DNA of 64,000 nt from Armillaria gallica. Lineage: Eukaryota; Basidiomycota; Agaricomycetes; Agaricales; Physalacriaceae. The position numbers and the translations under genes were made by a program. Location: the NCBI GenBank assembly GCA_037576215.1, contig JBANDB010000002.1, positions 1,736,001 through 1,800,000 on the forward strand, written 5' to 3'. Below are positions 23,129 to 33,712 of this stretch, piece by piece; position 1 is the stretch's first letter, and every line of letters starts with the position of its first letter. The notes under the pieces were generated by a model. It was not told the origin of the DNA and did not search any database. It saw only the letters and a list, made by a program, of their open reading frames with translations.

Positions 23129-25297
23129 ATGCCTGTTACACACGAAAACCAAGCGCAAGCTATATCAACGCGGTTTGCCAGAAAGACAGTTCCTACCGAT
23201 GATATGGAAGACTCAAAGCCGAATCCTCAGGACCTCCGCATGGTACAGGCCGAGGAGACCTTATTTGAACTGGAAGAGATTGGCGACCGCATAACACAGA
23301 TTGAAGTCAACGGGAAGGAGATCCGAGAGTTCCAGTTTGTCTGGCTCGCAGCAGACTCCATGTATAACATCTTAGGCGATTCAGACCATCCCGCTGCAGA
23401 AAGGGTTAGCGACGCCTTCGACATTCTCAAGGATGCGTTCCGTACCGACTTTACCAACCTACACTATCTCGGACCATTGCAGTACAAAGTCTTCAAGCAA
23501 CTAATGATGACTGTTGAAGATCTCTTATCGAAAGTGGAGCTTGCGGACACCATAAAAGGAGACTGTGTGTTTCGTCTAGACCAACGGAAGTACAGCAAGG
23601 TTATGAGCATACTACGAAAGCGACGCGCTGAAGCTCAGACATCCCTCGAAGCGAATGGTATTCCCAATCTACGGCTACCACACTGGGGAACGGAGAACGA
23701 CGTGACAGAGTGGATCACGTTAAGTGATTTAGAGCTCTTTGCAATCCGTTTCCGCATGGAGGTTGAGCATTGCTTGAGTATAATGTTGGAATATCATGAT
23801 TGGGAAACAGGGCAACCTAGGGATCAACATGACGAAGATGATGATCAATTTCTTCCAACAACTAAACGCACCGCTTTTGGACAGTCATCTGTATCCTTCA
23901 CCAACGCCCCTACATTCCGAAACGGCCGACAGCTTCATCCGTCCTTTGCAGATATTCGGGCACGTTCTCGTACATTGAGGCCGAGTGGATTATCGGCAGG
24001 GAAAGGACCAACGGAGACAAGGAGTTGGACATCGTACGAGTTCAAGGCCAAGAAAGGACAAGGACAGGGTGACCCTAACCCTGACCCAGGCGGCGACAAT
24101 AACGGACCGCCACCAAACAAATTTCTGAAGCCAAGGAAAGGTACACGAGGAGGTGAGTCACTAGGCCAAGGTAAGACTTCGGGTCCGATATTTGACCAAA
24201 AGTTGAAGATTTCGGATCTACCAACTTGGGACGGAAATACTAACACTTTAGTTGGCTGGCTAAAAAAGATCGATGACTTTAGTTACTGGAGTGACGATAT
24301 CAACACTCAGCTGGGAAAAATTATTCCGACACGCTTAACGGACTCTGCAGAAAGATGGTACTATTCATTGCCCACACTGCATCGTGGAAATATCGAAGAA
24401 GATTGGAGTTCTCTGCGAGACGCAATTGCAGGCTACTACATGAATCGTAAATTCTGGGAAGAACAGAAAGCGAAAGCAACACGTGCTACATACCGTGATT
24501 GGGGCCACTCCAGGGAAACACCAAGCGAGTATTACATCAGGAAGAGCGAACTACTGAACTTATCAGGAAATTGGGATGATGCTTCGCTTGTCAGTGAGGT
24601 AATGGCCGGTGCACCAGCAATATGGTCAACAATCCTGACGACGGAATTGTACGAGACAGCGGTCGAATTCCAGAATGCAATACGATTTCATGAAAACACA
24701 TTGCTGAACCTGTCAAATCCAACGCAGGCACCACGCTTCGATAAACCTGGATTTAATTCTTATGAGATTAAACAGAAGAATTTTGAGCGTACGGCAAGAA
24801 CCAATCTCGTCGGAGCATCGCCAAGATTATCTCCACCTCGCTACCCCAAAAATGATGGTAATATCTCCAAGCGGAAGTTCACACCTAAACAGAAAGGAGC
24901 CCGTCCCTGCCGCCATTGCGGAAGTGACCAGCACTGGGATCCTGAATGTGAGCACCACTATGAAGCCATGAGACAAGCCCGGACAAACTTTGCAACAGGT
25001 GAGTTTGATGTTGATCAGGTGGAGTATGACGATCTATATTTTGCGCTAGAAGATTTGACCGAGGATTCAGAAATTGACTCCAGACCTACGGAGGTATCAA
25101 CCAGACTTGCGCAATCCTGGGTGCCGGAAGTTATTCAGGGCAGTAGGACAGGTGAAGGAACCGAGTTTGATCAGAGAAGCAATAATGCATGGCCTCGTTC
25201 ATGCGTATCTTCGCCAATCCCACCTTTACTCGTCTTGTCTGGGCCTTTATGCGCTACTCTAGCCCGGAGGAAGTCGTCTATGACGGCGACGCGATGA
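23129..25297 (+). CDS. Gag-like capsid/nucleocapsid protein of the LTR element
   Basis: 722-codon uninterrupted ORF starting about 105 bases after the 5' LTR. The N-terminal third is helical and charged and the middle is proline- and glycine-rich. A retrotransposon-gag type region (about residues 350-510) contains DLPTWDG, WYYSLP and FWEEQKAKA. Near residue 593 there is a CCHC zinc knuckle, CRHCGSDQHWDPEC (C-x2-C-x4-H-x4-C), which binds RNA in Gag proteins. The last 35 or so residues overlap the next ORF in another frame. They look like read-through into sequence that replaced the pol region. Layout agrees with Ty3-type Gag of basidiomycete elements; the Ty3 assignment is inference because pol is absent. 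Confidence 0.85.
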   Translation: MPVTHENQAQAISTRFARKTVPTDDMEDSKPNPQDLRMVQAEETLFELEEIGDRITQIEVNGKEIREFQFVWLAADSMYNILGDSDHPAAERVSDAFDILKDAFRTDFTNLHYLGPLQYKVFKQLMMTVEDLLSKVELADTIKGDCVFRLDQRKYSKVMSILRKRRAEAQTSLEANGIPNLRLPHWGTENDVTEWITLSDLELFAIRFRMEVEHCLSIMLEYHDWETGQPRDQHDEDDDQFLPTTKRTAFGQSSVSFTNAPTFRNGRQLHPSFADIRARSRTLRPSGLSAGKGPTETRSWTSYEFKAKKGQGQGDPNPDPGGDNNGPPPNKFLKPRKGTRGGESLGQGKTSGPIFDQKLKISDLPTWDGNTNTLVGWLKKIDDFSYWSDDINTQLGKIIPTRLTDSAERWYYSLPTLHRGNIEEDWSSLRDAIAGYYMNRKFWEEQKAKATRATYRDWGHSRETPSEYYIRKSELLNLSGNWDDASLVSEVMAGAPAIWSTILTTELYETAVEFQNAIRFHENTLLNLSNPTQAPRFDKPGFNSYEIKQKNFERTARTNLVGASPRLSPPRYPKNDGNISKRKFTPKQKGARPCRHCGSDQHWDPECEHHYEAMRQARTNFATGEFDVDQVEYDDLYFALEDLTEDSEIDSRPTEVSTRLAQSWVPEVIQGSRTGEGTEFDQRSNNAWPRSCVSSPIPPLLVLSGPLCATLARRKSSMTATR

Positions 25298-26439
25298 CAG
25301 TCATTATAAACGGCATGGAACAATACACGCTAACCCCAGCCTTCGGCACTGCACTTCGCTTCGCTTCAGATCTTTTCCTTCACATTGTCACCCATGCCGC
25401 ACACAACGCACCGTTCGGCACCATTGCTTGCCCAGTCTCCATATCTTCTGCTCAAGCAGAGGAACTCGGCATTGTGCAACTGAACGACCTTCCAATCGTT
25501 CACACTCACTTTCTGAGCCACTCCTTAACGCGACGGACTTATGCCTCCCGTGATGAACTACTTCTGGACGTTTACAACTATATCCAGATTATTGTCGACG
25601 GATTCGCATGGCTGGAGGAGAGAATGGACTACAGTATCAGCCTCGGAATGGACTCAAGGATAAACTGGGGGGTCATGTTCGGGTTGAGCTGGCCAGAGTT
25701 TTTGGTGCAATTCAGGGAGGAAGAGTTGTGCAGGGAGGCCTCGTGGCGAGGCTTTGGCTCGCTGTGGGAAATGTTGGAGCATTACGCTATCGACGATGGC
25801 AATGCCGTCTCAACCTACGTCGCACCAATGGACCGAGTAGTGCCTTACGACCCTTACTTCCCTCACTGGACCGACGACATGCACATTGTGGTTCAGCCAC
25901 CATCCACATCTTCTGATTCCTCCTCCAACCTCGACGTCGAAGACGACAGCAACGGCACTCAGGAGGGCACGGATACAGATACTTCCATGGACATGCAGAT
26001 CATCATCCAGCCGCCTTCGACAATGTCCCACTCCTCCACCGAGTTTGGCGCTGAAGACGACAGCAATGCTATGCACTATGCCATGGAAACGGGCACTGCC
26101 ACGGACACCGACACTACGACAGACACCGACACTACCACGGATACCGACACCGATGATACAGACGCCCTCACACCCCCAACAACTGACTACAACACTGACA
26201 ACTCTTACCACGATGACGACGACGACGACGACAGCGCTGGCATTTGTCATTCCGCAACAGCTGTAGACGAGGACGACAATGCAGTATTTGGACAGGTCTC
26301 GGGTACCGCGGTTGAGGAGGAATGCCCTGCATATTCTGAATCTCCAGACAACGTGTTGATAGTGGTGATTCGTAACACCGAGGGAAGCGAAATCGGACGG
26401 CTCACGCTAGATATGGATAAGTTGACCGGGATCGTATAA
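25189..26439 (+). CDS. Unrecognised acidic protein carried by the LTR element (ORF2)
   Basis: 416-codon ORF that begins inside the end of gag in a different frame and stops 77 bases before the 3' LTR. It stands where pol should be but has no protease, reverse transcriptase or integrase motif. The N-terminal 200 or so residues look globular (for example ALRFASDLFLHIVTHAAHN). The C-terminal half is acidic and repetitive, with threonine-aspartate repeats (TDTDTTTDTDT-like) and a run of aspartates near residues 340-348. The intact frame within a young insertion suggests it came with the element, perhaps a captured host gene. Translation might use frameshifting, re-initiation or a subgenomic message; none is shown. 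Function unknown. Confidence 0.7.
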   Translation: MASFMRIFANPTFTRLVWAFMRYSSPEEVVYDGDAMTVIINGMEQYTLTPAFGTALRFASDLFLHIVTHAAHNAPFGTIACPVSISSAQAEELGIVQLNDLPIVHTHFLSHSLTRRTYASRDELLLDVYNYIQIIVDGFAWLEERMDYSISLGMDSRINWGVMFGLSWPEFLVQFREEELCREASWRGFGSLWEMLEHYAIDDGNAVSTYVAPMDRVVPYDPYFPHWTDDMHIVVQPPSTSSDSSSNLDVEDDSNGTQEGTDTDTSMDMQIIIQPPSTMSHSSTEFGAEDDSNAMHYAMETGTATDTDTTTDTDTTTDTDTDDTDALTPPTTDYNTDNSYHDDDDDDDSAGICHSATAVDEDDNAVFGQVSGTAVEEECPAYSESPDNVLIVVIRNTEGSEIGRLTLDMDKLTGIV

Positions 26440-26515
26440 ACACTTTTCTTTTATTATAAAGGCTATTCCTTTTCACTTTACGCCTCAAGAAGATACATGT
26501 AGACAGGGGGGGCTA

Positions 26516-26902
26516 TGTTATGGTATGACTATAGTATTATCTACCTGATCTATTTTCGACGTTTCGCTTCAAGACATGACTCATTTTTATTCTCGACTCA
26601 TAATGACTAGTAGCGTACTCATTCGTCGAGACACGCGTAGAAGATTCTAGTAGCTATACCTTTAGTATATAGAGTACTGCGTGTATGGCCAAATGACTTA
26701 CAACAATTATCATTTGCATTCTACGCATTACCTACGAGTGATCTTGAGTGCGTGCTGAACCTGCGCGGTTAATCAGCTTACTAAACTTATCAGCTTAATC
26801 TTTCGAGGTAAAGTTGAACCTGACTTTTCATTCTACGGAAAGTACATTGGTATCCTTACGGCTACCTATCCTTCTCGTAGAATCAACCCTCTATTCTTAA
26901 CA
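26516..26902 (+). repeat. 3' LTR
   Basis: 387 bp, nearly identical to 22638-23024. Followed by the target duplication TTGGC and then by sequence that continues the interrupted composite repeat. Confidence 0.92.
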
Positions 26903-27059
26903 TTGGCCCTCCTTCCAAGAGACATGATGCCACAACAGCCGAACACTATGGAGCCGCCCGATACATGGACTGATGAGTCTCTTGTTAGGATCAACGTGAC
27001 GAAGGATGAACTAGCCTCGAGGATACGGATATCTTTGCGGAATACGATGTAGGCCTTAG

Positions 27060-27900
27060 TAGATCATCAGTATAGCACGGAGGTAGACGACGAAGTACTT
27101 ACGGCCAGGTTTATTGCCCCCATTGTTGAACCTCATTCTCCAACCAGCGTTTGAGGTACCTCCGTCGCTGCTTATTAACAACCTTTGCTCAGTACGTCAG
27201 TTTCCTCTGCGTCGTCTAGGGTTCCGCAAGATGACGTTCCTCGGCTGAAAGTCCAAGGGATACACCCCGCGTACGAATGTGTCTGGATTCAAGTTTAGGG
27301 TCATGTTGATGATGGCGAGTTTGTGTGCAGGACAGACGTCCTTGGTCTTTTGTACAGGGACGAGGATGCGTAAATCCTTGCCGTCGATGTGCTCTATCAA
27401 GAGCACGTGCACGGTCCTGTTCCTTGCGAAGGTATAGGCATCAGGAAATGTCCGTGGAAGTGAGGGACGTTCGTGTCTTGAAGGCGGTGATATGCTGCAA
27501 CTTCGTGCGTCGCGGGTATGTCGAGGAAAGCGAAAGGGTCGGTAAATTTGCTGGATTCGTCGCTCATGTATGCGGGATCAAATATTTTTGCGACCAGTGT
27601 GAGGTTGGAGATGGCGGGGACGTGCACGGTCCATACATGTGTGAGCTTTCGCGTACTACAGGGAGACGCTCATCGAGAGACATAGAAAGCGACGTCAATG
27701 AGAGAGGCTGGCAGTGGTCGATGGCTGTCCGGAGGTGGTCTGGGAAGTTGATGAGACATGGTGCACCATTCTTGTATCGAGGATTCTTGTTTTCGGGGAC
27801 GCCTGTAAAATAGATGCTCAGAGGTCCGTCGGTTCGTTGTGGAACAATGCCGGTTACTTGTGATGCGGGCCGGGCGAGCGACCTCGATCCTCGGAACTGT
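27060..27900 (-). pseudogene. Kinase-like repeat copy K8 (best minus-strand copy)
   Basis: Read on the minus strand: N-terminal block NPRYKNGAPCL near 27760-27780, KIFDPAYMSDESS near 27560-27590, the hinge-like HVLLIEHIDGKDLRILV near 27365-27415, then YPLDFQPRNVILRNP near 27215-27260. The last resembles a kinase or phosphotransferase catalytic loop with Asp and Asn spaced as D-x4-N. The copy ends RRYLKRWLENEVQQWGQ near 27115-27170, followed by a GTAAGT donor. Frameshifts separate the blocks. Its tRNA-like partner is at 22566-22629, split off by the LTR retroelement insertion. Confidence 0.6.
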
Positions 27901-28049
27901 TTTCTCTGCCAGACCAAATCTGGGCTCTTCTTCGTCAGCTAGCACGCGACGGAGAGTTGTTCGCTCGCTTGGAGACCCAAATTCAAGCTTGAAGCTAAGA
28001 AGGAAACTATTAGGAATCAGCGATAGCGAATGACGGTGGCTGAGGATCG

Positions 28050-28480
28050 AGTTAGTGCTGTATGGAGGTGGACAACGAGGTACTCACAACGATGTCGCAA
28101 TGGCCATTGCCCCCAGCGACGCGTGAGATCTCGTTCCCCAAACCAGTACTTCCTTTAACAACCCGACCTCTACCAGATCCACCAACGCCGTCCAAGTCTA
28201 CCTCGAACTGCACCCAGCAGTTGTTCTTCGAAGCCTCCACATCCTGGCCTTATTCACAGGTTTGAGGATACGAAAATCCTTGCCATCGATGTGATCCATC
28301 AAGACCGGACCTGTTTCCTATGTGCAAGTGGAAACGTGGAACGCTGGTGTCTTGCAGGTGACGGTAGGCTTGCGACGTGGATATGTTGAGAGCGAAAGGG
28401 TCGGTAAACATCAGTGGATCTAAGGCTTTTGTGATGAGGGTAGGCGGGCAGCGGTTATGGATGTTGGAGCTGAGCTCAAG
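28050..28480 (-). pseudogene. Kinase-like repeat copy K9 (rearranged)
   Basis: Minus strand: hinge block near 28265-28310, then QFEVDLDGV acidic block near 28185-28215. A hairpin-block remnant lies at 28490-28530. The C-terminus is altered. Confidence 0.45.
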
Positions 28481-28750
28481 AGCGTGTCTCGGTGGTATCG
28501 GACGAAGGGCCGATGTCGTGAGAATAATCCTGGCCTTATCCCAACGTCACCTCACTGCAGAACTCTAGCATCACGAGAGGATTCTCATCACTCGCTCAAT
28601 AGTCTCTCGTTTTTGCCGACTTTCGACGCACCACATTAGAAACACCCTCGGTGAGTATGTCGCTTGGTTTGTCATTTTGCCCTACCTGACTGTAATCAGA
28701 GGCGATGCCATCTATGAGGAATACGCAGGCGTGTAGGATGAAGGATTCTG

Positions 28751-28802
28751 GGATTCAATCCCATGGCGCGTGCAGCTGGGGTTCGATTCCCCAATCCAGA
28801 TT
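28751..28802 (+). repeat. tRNA-like remnant
   Basis: B box GGTTCGATTCC with intact T-stem and CCAATCCAGATT tail. The A box is lost or shortened. Confidence 0.45.
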
Positions 28803-29189
28803 GGCCGAACAAAACGCAGAAATCTTGTACATTTTTCTCTTGTAGGGGGCTCCCTGTCACGCAAACTGTGTTTCTTATGAAAACACGATAATCGAGTCCA
28901 GGGCAATGAATGTAATATCCTCAATTAATACGCAACAGATAGGAGGTCTGCTCGCCCTTTTTGGTTGTCGTTGTCCTCAAGGGGCTGCTCTCATACTTTC
29001 CGTGACCCGTGTTTATTACACTGTACGGGGGCAAGGTAAGTGCCGCATAGACTGGCAGGGAAAAGAATGGGCGATGTAAAAGGATTTCCAAGAAGCCACC
29101 CCGATTGCTGCACGCCAAGGACGCTCACCTGGAGAGCAAACTCCGACTCGAAACGAAATACGACAAAAAATGATGCTTTGAGAAACCAT

Positions 29190-29249
29190 GGACAGACTTG
29201 GAGAATCGAACTCCACGAGGCAGCGACATATCCGTTACGCCACATCCAG
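29190..29249 (-). repeat. tRNA-like element, class I
   Basis: A box TGGCGTAACGG, B box AGTTCGATTCT, spacing 30 nt. Confidence 0.55.
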
Positions 29250-29337
29250 ATGATATAGGGCTGTTATAACAGTAGAAATGTCGCCGCACAGAGCAGCAGA
29301 GACTAAAAGAAACCATCAGGAATTGGCAAATCGGTAT

Positions 29338-29399
29338 ATCCAGACCTAGGGGATCGAACCCCACGAAGCAGCATCATTATCCATTACGCCATATCTGGG
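29338..29399 (-). repeat. tRNA-like element, class I
   Basis: A box TGGCGTAATGG, B box GGTTCGATCCC, spacing 31 nt, with a TTTT run about 30 nt downstream on the minus strand. Confidence 0.65.
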
Positions 29400-29658
29400 T
29401 TCTCCTTATATGCCAGGCTTATTTATCCAAGCCGTCTCCCATTTCCACTGACATTTCTGACTCGAAGAAGGCCGAACTGTATATCTTACACAGCCAGTAG
29501 CGGCGAGGGGTTGGTCATAGTGTGCCGCACCCGAGGAGCCAAAGAAATTTGCCTGGGAGAGCGAGGCGGCCTAGGAGACAAGAGTGTGAAGCTTTTATCG
29601 CGAAGGGAGATGATACTCGGCGGTCGAAAAAATGTAGCATCAAATTGAAGGGAGTATC

Positions 29659-29723
29659 ATCCGGACCGAGGAATCGAACCTCACCATGAAACAGCGATAT
29701 CAACTGTCATACCATGTTCGGAT
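29659..29723 (-). repeat. tRNA-like element, 34-nt spacing
   Basis: A box TGGTATGACAG, B box GGTTCGATTCC, ATCCGGA/TTCGGAT ends. Confidence 0.6.
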
Positions 29724-30095
29724 GATTTAGGGCTCTGCTCGTGCATACGAAGTCGTTTGCCTAGGGACATCTTTGTCCGAGTCATCATTTCCACAATGGT
29801 GCGTCAAATTATCCCCAAGGGTTTTCCACACACCGGCAACGCCAATCTCGTCGACTCAAGAATACGACACAGTTAGGACACGCCTCGTAAACACCTAGTG
29901 TACTGACGATAATCATGTCGGATGAAGGGACGGTCGTCATAATACACCTCCCGTTGTGTGTCGTGGTACATTATGCTCGAGGACACTGAAAATTTGTGGA
30001 GTTGCAAGACCACCTAAGAGAGCGTAGCAAGCACTGATGAACAAGGTTTTACCAATAGCAAGTAAAAATATTCCCATCCAGAAACAGAGACAATG

Positions 30096-30157
30096 CAGGA
30101 CTAGGGAATCGAACCCCACTGCGAAGAAACCACTTTGTCCATCAGGTCATATCCGAG
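30096..30157 (-). repeat. tRNA-like element, class II
   Basis: A box TGACCTGATGG, B box GGTTCGATTCC, spacing 34 nt. The flanks closely match the copy at 49635-49697. Confidence 0.6.
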
Positions 30158-30501
30158 CCTTCCTTCTACAACACAAGGAAAGGAGCACCAATTCTTCGCT
30201 ACGCCGGTGTTATGACTCGAGGACAGAATGCAATAGCGTCGGCACACGAAGTTGAAGCGCTGAAGGCTGACGGTCCTCATGTCAGGATGGATGTAACGAA
30301 GAGTGGGCAGACGCTCCTCCCATTGCGAGCCAAGGTAGATTAGGTTTGAGAGAATAGGCCCAGGATCGACAAAGCTGAATGTATAGTGGTCTTGACTCGG
30401 AGCTGAAATCGCCCAGGACATCCATCGAACACCCTAGATTTTTGTCTCGGAGACGATAGAGCAATCTCTGATTGCAAAAAATTTCTTTATGGCGTCACCA
30501 T

Positions 30502-30567
30502 CCATCTAGAATTAGGGAATCGAACCCCAAGAAATAGCGGCGACATCATCCGTTACGCCATATCCGG
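30502..30567 (-). repeat. tRNA-like element, 34-nt spacing
   Basis: A box TGGCGTAACGG, B box GGTTCGATTCC. Related to 50029-50093 and its flanks. Confidence 0.6.
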
Positions 30568-30754
30568 CCCTCCTGGTGCGCTCTCGAGGTACAACATGTT
30601 ATAAGTTTAACGGAGGAAAATCAACCCCAAAAACTCGCGCCCGGACTAAATTTCTCCCTGGGAACTTGGAAGCTAAATGCTGTATAATCATGCCTGGAGC
30701 GCCGTGAATAGAATGTCGATGTTCCTCCTTTCGTTGTCAGATTAGGCTCGAGGG

Positions 30755-31400
30755 TCGTCTTGGTATGTGGGAGGGTGGTGTCAATTCTGGTGGTAGAGGC
30801 TGAGCACAGCGCAGAGATGGACGACAGATGGTTACAGTCAGTTGACCGCCCTCGTTGAATAATCGCATCGACTTCTGCCACGACCTTTCCTTGATACCCC
30901 AGATTCCTGAGGTTCTCCGTCGGATCCACCAGCCGGATATTTTCCAAACCAACCAACGACCCATCTATGTCAGCCTCTGAGGGTAGTGGCTGCTCGCAAT
31001 TGAAAATCGATGCAATGTCCAGGGTTCTGCAAGGTGGCACTAAGTACCTGGGATGCGAATGCGTCCAGATTCGAGAATTCTAGGGCCATGTTGACGATAG
31101 CGAGTTTGTGCGTATCACAGAAGCCCTTGGCCTACTGCACAAGGATGAGAGTGCGAAAGTCTTGCCGCCAACAAATGGACGTGCATGGTCCTGTTTCCTT
31201 GTGAAGGTAGGTGCATCCCGTGGAAGCGAGGCACGGATACGAAAGAGAAAGGGTCGGGAGATGTGCTGTAGTCATCAATCATGTACGCGAGATCGAATAT
31301 TTTTGCGACGAGTGTGACATTGGAAAGGGCGGAGACGAACGTCCGTCAGTTAAACGGAATTCAAGACTTCATGACGAGGGTGGATTCAACGACGCCAATC
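30755..31400 (-). pseudogene. Kinase-like repeat copy K10
   Basis: Minus strand: a KIFDL(A/V)Y-type block near 31290, degraded hinge near 31140-31180, an AHKLA-equivalent near 31100, and GSLVGLENIRLVDP near 30920-30965 followed by NLGYQGKVV. Close relative of 50320-50990. Frameshifted. Confidence 0.5.
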
Positions 31401-32176
31401 ACCAGTGACTTGGCAGCGCATAGCAAGCTGGACGTTGTCCATGCCTGAGGATGTTCACGATCGTCTGCGGGTTTTCTAAGTTTCCTTTGAGCAGCAAGGT
31501 TAGTCTCGACACGCATATAGAAGATGATACTACCTTATGACCGGTCCTTCTCCCACTAGCGTGCTTGACAACAAAGGTCCAGAAGTCCCTCGCTATCATT
31601 GTCCGCCTTCAAAGTTTGACATATGGCGCCGACTCGCTTCCAGTTGCTTGAAGATCAAAGTCGTGGTGGGCGATCCTCGAGCGTAGTACACCATTCTGAG
31701 ATCTTTTCTTTTCGGTGGAAAGATGTGTCTGTAGATGTTCAAAGATCCGTCGAGCGACCCATAGCAAGCTCTTTGATTATGGCAGAAAGTCGGCAGCGCC
31801 GGACGATCGTGGGAACAATTCTAGTCTTCTCTATCCTCGCCACGGCCGTCCTCGTCTTTGCCGTAAACCCGAATGTAACTTCAAGCGTCAAGGGGGACAC
31901 AGGATTCGAGAATTGCTGTCGACGTAGCCGTAAGTATTATTCTTCCTTTATCTATTCTGCGCATTTTCTTCGTGTCACGGTGTCTACAGGCGAACGCACA
32001 GTCTAGATCTCGCTACTCGCATACCTCCACGACTCCGGCCGTACTTTTCATCCAAGCCGCGCCACTGTATATCTTTTTGCTGTCCCGACAAAGGAGAAAA
32101 ATGGACACGCTCCTCTCGGCGCCGGACGTATTACCTGTTGTACCTCGAGAGACGACTTTGTGCGCCCTAAATCAGT

Positions 32177-32239
32177 CAGATACTATGGAGTAACGGATGA
32201 TGTTGCTGATTCGTGGGGTTCGATTCCCCCATTCTGGAT
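32177..32239 (+). repeat. tRNA-like element, class I
   Basis: A box TGGAGTAACGG, B box GGTTCGATTCC, spacing 31 nt, TTTT run about 15 nt after the 3' end. Confidence 0.65.
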
Positions 32240-32545
32240 GAGATAGTACGGACTCTTTTATCGTACAAGCGTCGAATCCCATCACTCTAATGTCTCCGGC
32301 GCGAAAATCTGAGGGTCTTGCTTCCGCAGAAACTTTACAGCAGTCTAGCTCTCACCGCCGCTCATCTTTTTGGTAAGTGTCGTTCTTCATTTTTTATTTT
32401 ACGCGCCTTCTTCGCATGCTATTCACGAGAACGTGCAGTCCAGGCCTCACTCTCACACGTCGCCAACCCCAGTCATAGCCCATCTCAGGAAGGTTAAGGA
32501 GAAAGCTCAACACGTTTGCTGGAGCAGGCCGAAACGCCCTCAACC

Positions 32546-32608
32546 ATCCGGCGATGGCGTAACAGATGATGTTGGTGATTCGTGGGGTTCGATTCCCCAA
32601 TTCTGGAT
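32546..32608 (+). repeat. tRNA-like element, class I (63 nt)
   Basis: ATCCGG/CTGGAT ends, A box TGGCGTAACAG, B box GGTTCGATTCC, spacing 31 nt, perfect 5-bp T-stem, TTTT run within about 20 nt. Confidence 0.7.
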
Positions 32609-32726
32609 CAGCGATTGCAGATTTGTTTTGTACTTGCTGTCAACTTCCATCGCGCTCTATTTTCTTCCGCACAAAAATCTGAGGGACCTTACTTCCGCAG
32701 AAAGTTACATCTACTCGTCTGCTTCA

Positions 32727-32733
<7 letters not shown>

Positions 32734-32775
<42 letters not shown>

Positions 32776-33550
32776 AATCGAAAGTGTATTGATTACGCGA
32801 GCATATATTCCAATATAACTACTGTGTCTTTGTCTGATTACTCCTTTGAGTACTGTGATGTCATCGATTTGAACCTGCTCAACTAGCGTGCGAACTATGG
32901 CACAGAATTATCCCTCGCCCTCGATAATTTGGTGCGACTCGGACACTGCCACCTTTTCCCATTTGGGAAATCCTAGCCTCTGCCGAAATTTGGCCGCAAT
33001 CTGTCCGTCACTGTTGTTTCTTCACCAGTCCCTTCTCATAACCATGTCCCACTTCCCACCAGACCCCATCGATCCCAGTCCTTCTCTGGTCTCCCTGTCC
33101 AGACTCGTCTTACTCGGCCAAGGTCGCCAACACAGTGCAATCAATTGATGCCGGGGCGATGTGCCGGGCCATGGTGTGCTTAGATCACCACTCCATTTTT
33201 GCACCTGGGTTCCCAACCAGGCGGCAGCCTTGCGGCACGCGACTCCGTTTCCCAGTCTTATTCGAAAGATCGCTGGAAGGGCCTCGAACCGATGCCCAGA
33301 ATAGTAAGGAGAGATTAGATTTGTCGTGTGATTTTAGAGGGGGTAATGTGCATGACATAATCACTTTTAGAAAGGGAGGCTGCGTTTTCACGTGATTCGG
33401 ACATCGGAGGTGGTAGAACCCAGAAAGTGTCTAGATTGTTACTTTCTGGGGGGTGGGGGACTCGAACTCGCGAGTATGAAAATAAAATTTTCTGTGTGGA
33501 ACAAGTTACAATTGAGCAAGCAGAGATGACCACTACACCATCTGCCCCCT
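32734..33550 (-). mobile_element. tRNA-headed SINE with poly(A) tail
   Basis: About 817 bp in minus orientation. The 5' end (33550) begins GGGGGCAGATGG and carries pol III A box TGGTGTAGTGG (33530-33540) and B-box-like GAGTTCGAGTCC (33458-33469). The body follows, then an uninterrupted run of at least 41 A (plus-strand T, 32734-32774). The 14-bp sequence TGCTTCATCTTTTT occurs on both sides (32720-32733 and 33551-33564) as target-site duplication. A hairpin with 10-bp arms (CCCAGAAAGT/ACTTTCTGGG, 33419-33450) lies just after the tRNA-like head. There is no coding capacity. A full-length long poly(A) and intact duplication indicate recent retroposition. Confidence 0.8.
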
Positions 33551-33652
33551 TGCTTCATCTTTTTGCTGTACCAGTTCTCGTATATAGATCTGGGAGGCAA
33601 TTCTGGCTACTGTCAAAAAAGCATCCTCGAACTCACTGATTGTTCATCCTAA

Positions 33653-33712
33653 TGCTGGTCTGGTGCAAGGGATGTTGCTTCCCGCACGAGGTTCGATTCC
33701 CCACATAGTGTG
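33653..33712 (+). repeat. tRNA-like element, class III
   Basis: A box TGGTGCAAGGG, B box GGTTCGATTCC. Confidence 0.55.

Larger units (their letters stand above)
22638..26902 (+). mobile_element. Non-autonomous LTR retrotransposon (gag plus extra ORF, no pol)
   Basis: Two 387-bp direct repeats (22638-23024 and 26516-26902) begin TGTTATGG and end CTTAACA. They appear identical except for one base seen near 22737 (T) and 26615 (G). The element is flanked by the perfect 5-bp target duplication TTGGC (22633-22637 and 26903-26907). A G-rich polypurine stretch (AGACAGGGGGGG) precedes the right LTR. The interior holds a gag gene with a zinc knuckle and a second ORF of unknown origin. No protease, reverse transcriptase, RNase H or integrase motif was found. 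Mobilisation would need enzymes from elsewhere. Near-identical LTRs indicate a recent insertion. Confidence 0.92.

Noticed and set aside
25810..26250. Minus-strand 146-codon ORF within ORF2
   Set aside because: Low-complexity valine- and glycine-rich shadow of the acidic repeat on the plus strand.
22638..26902. Complete Ty3 retrotransposon with protease, RT and integrase
   Set aside because: The space after gag is filled by ORF2. No RT (YxDD), protease (DTG/DSG) or integrase zinc motif is present in any frame.
32729..32774. Simple T microsatellite
   Set aside because: Its placement between matching 14-bp flanks and at the 3' end of a tRNA-headed sequence identifies it as a SINE poly(A) tail in minus orientation.
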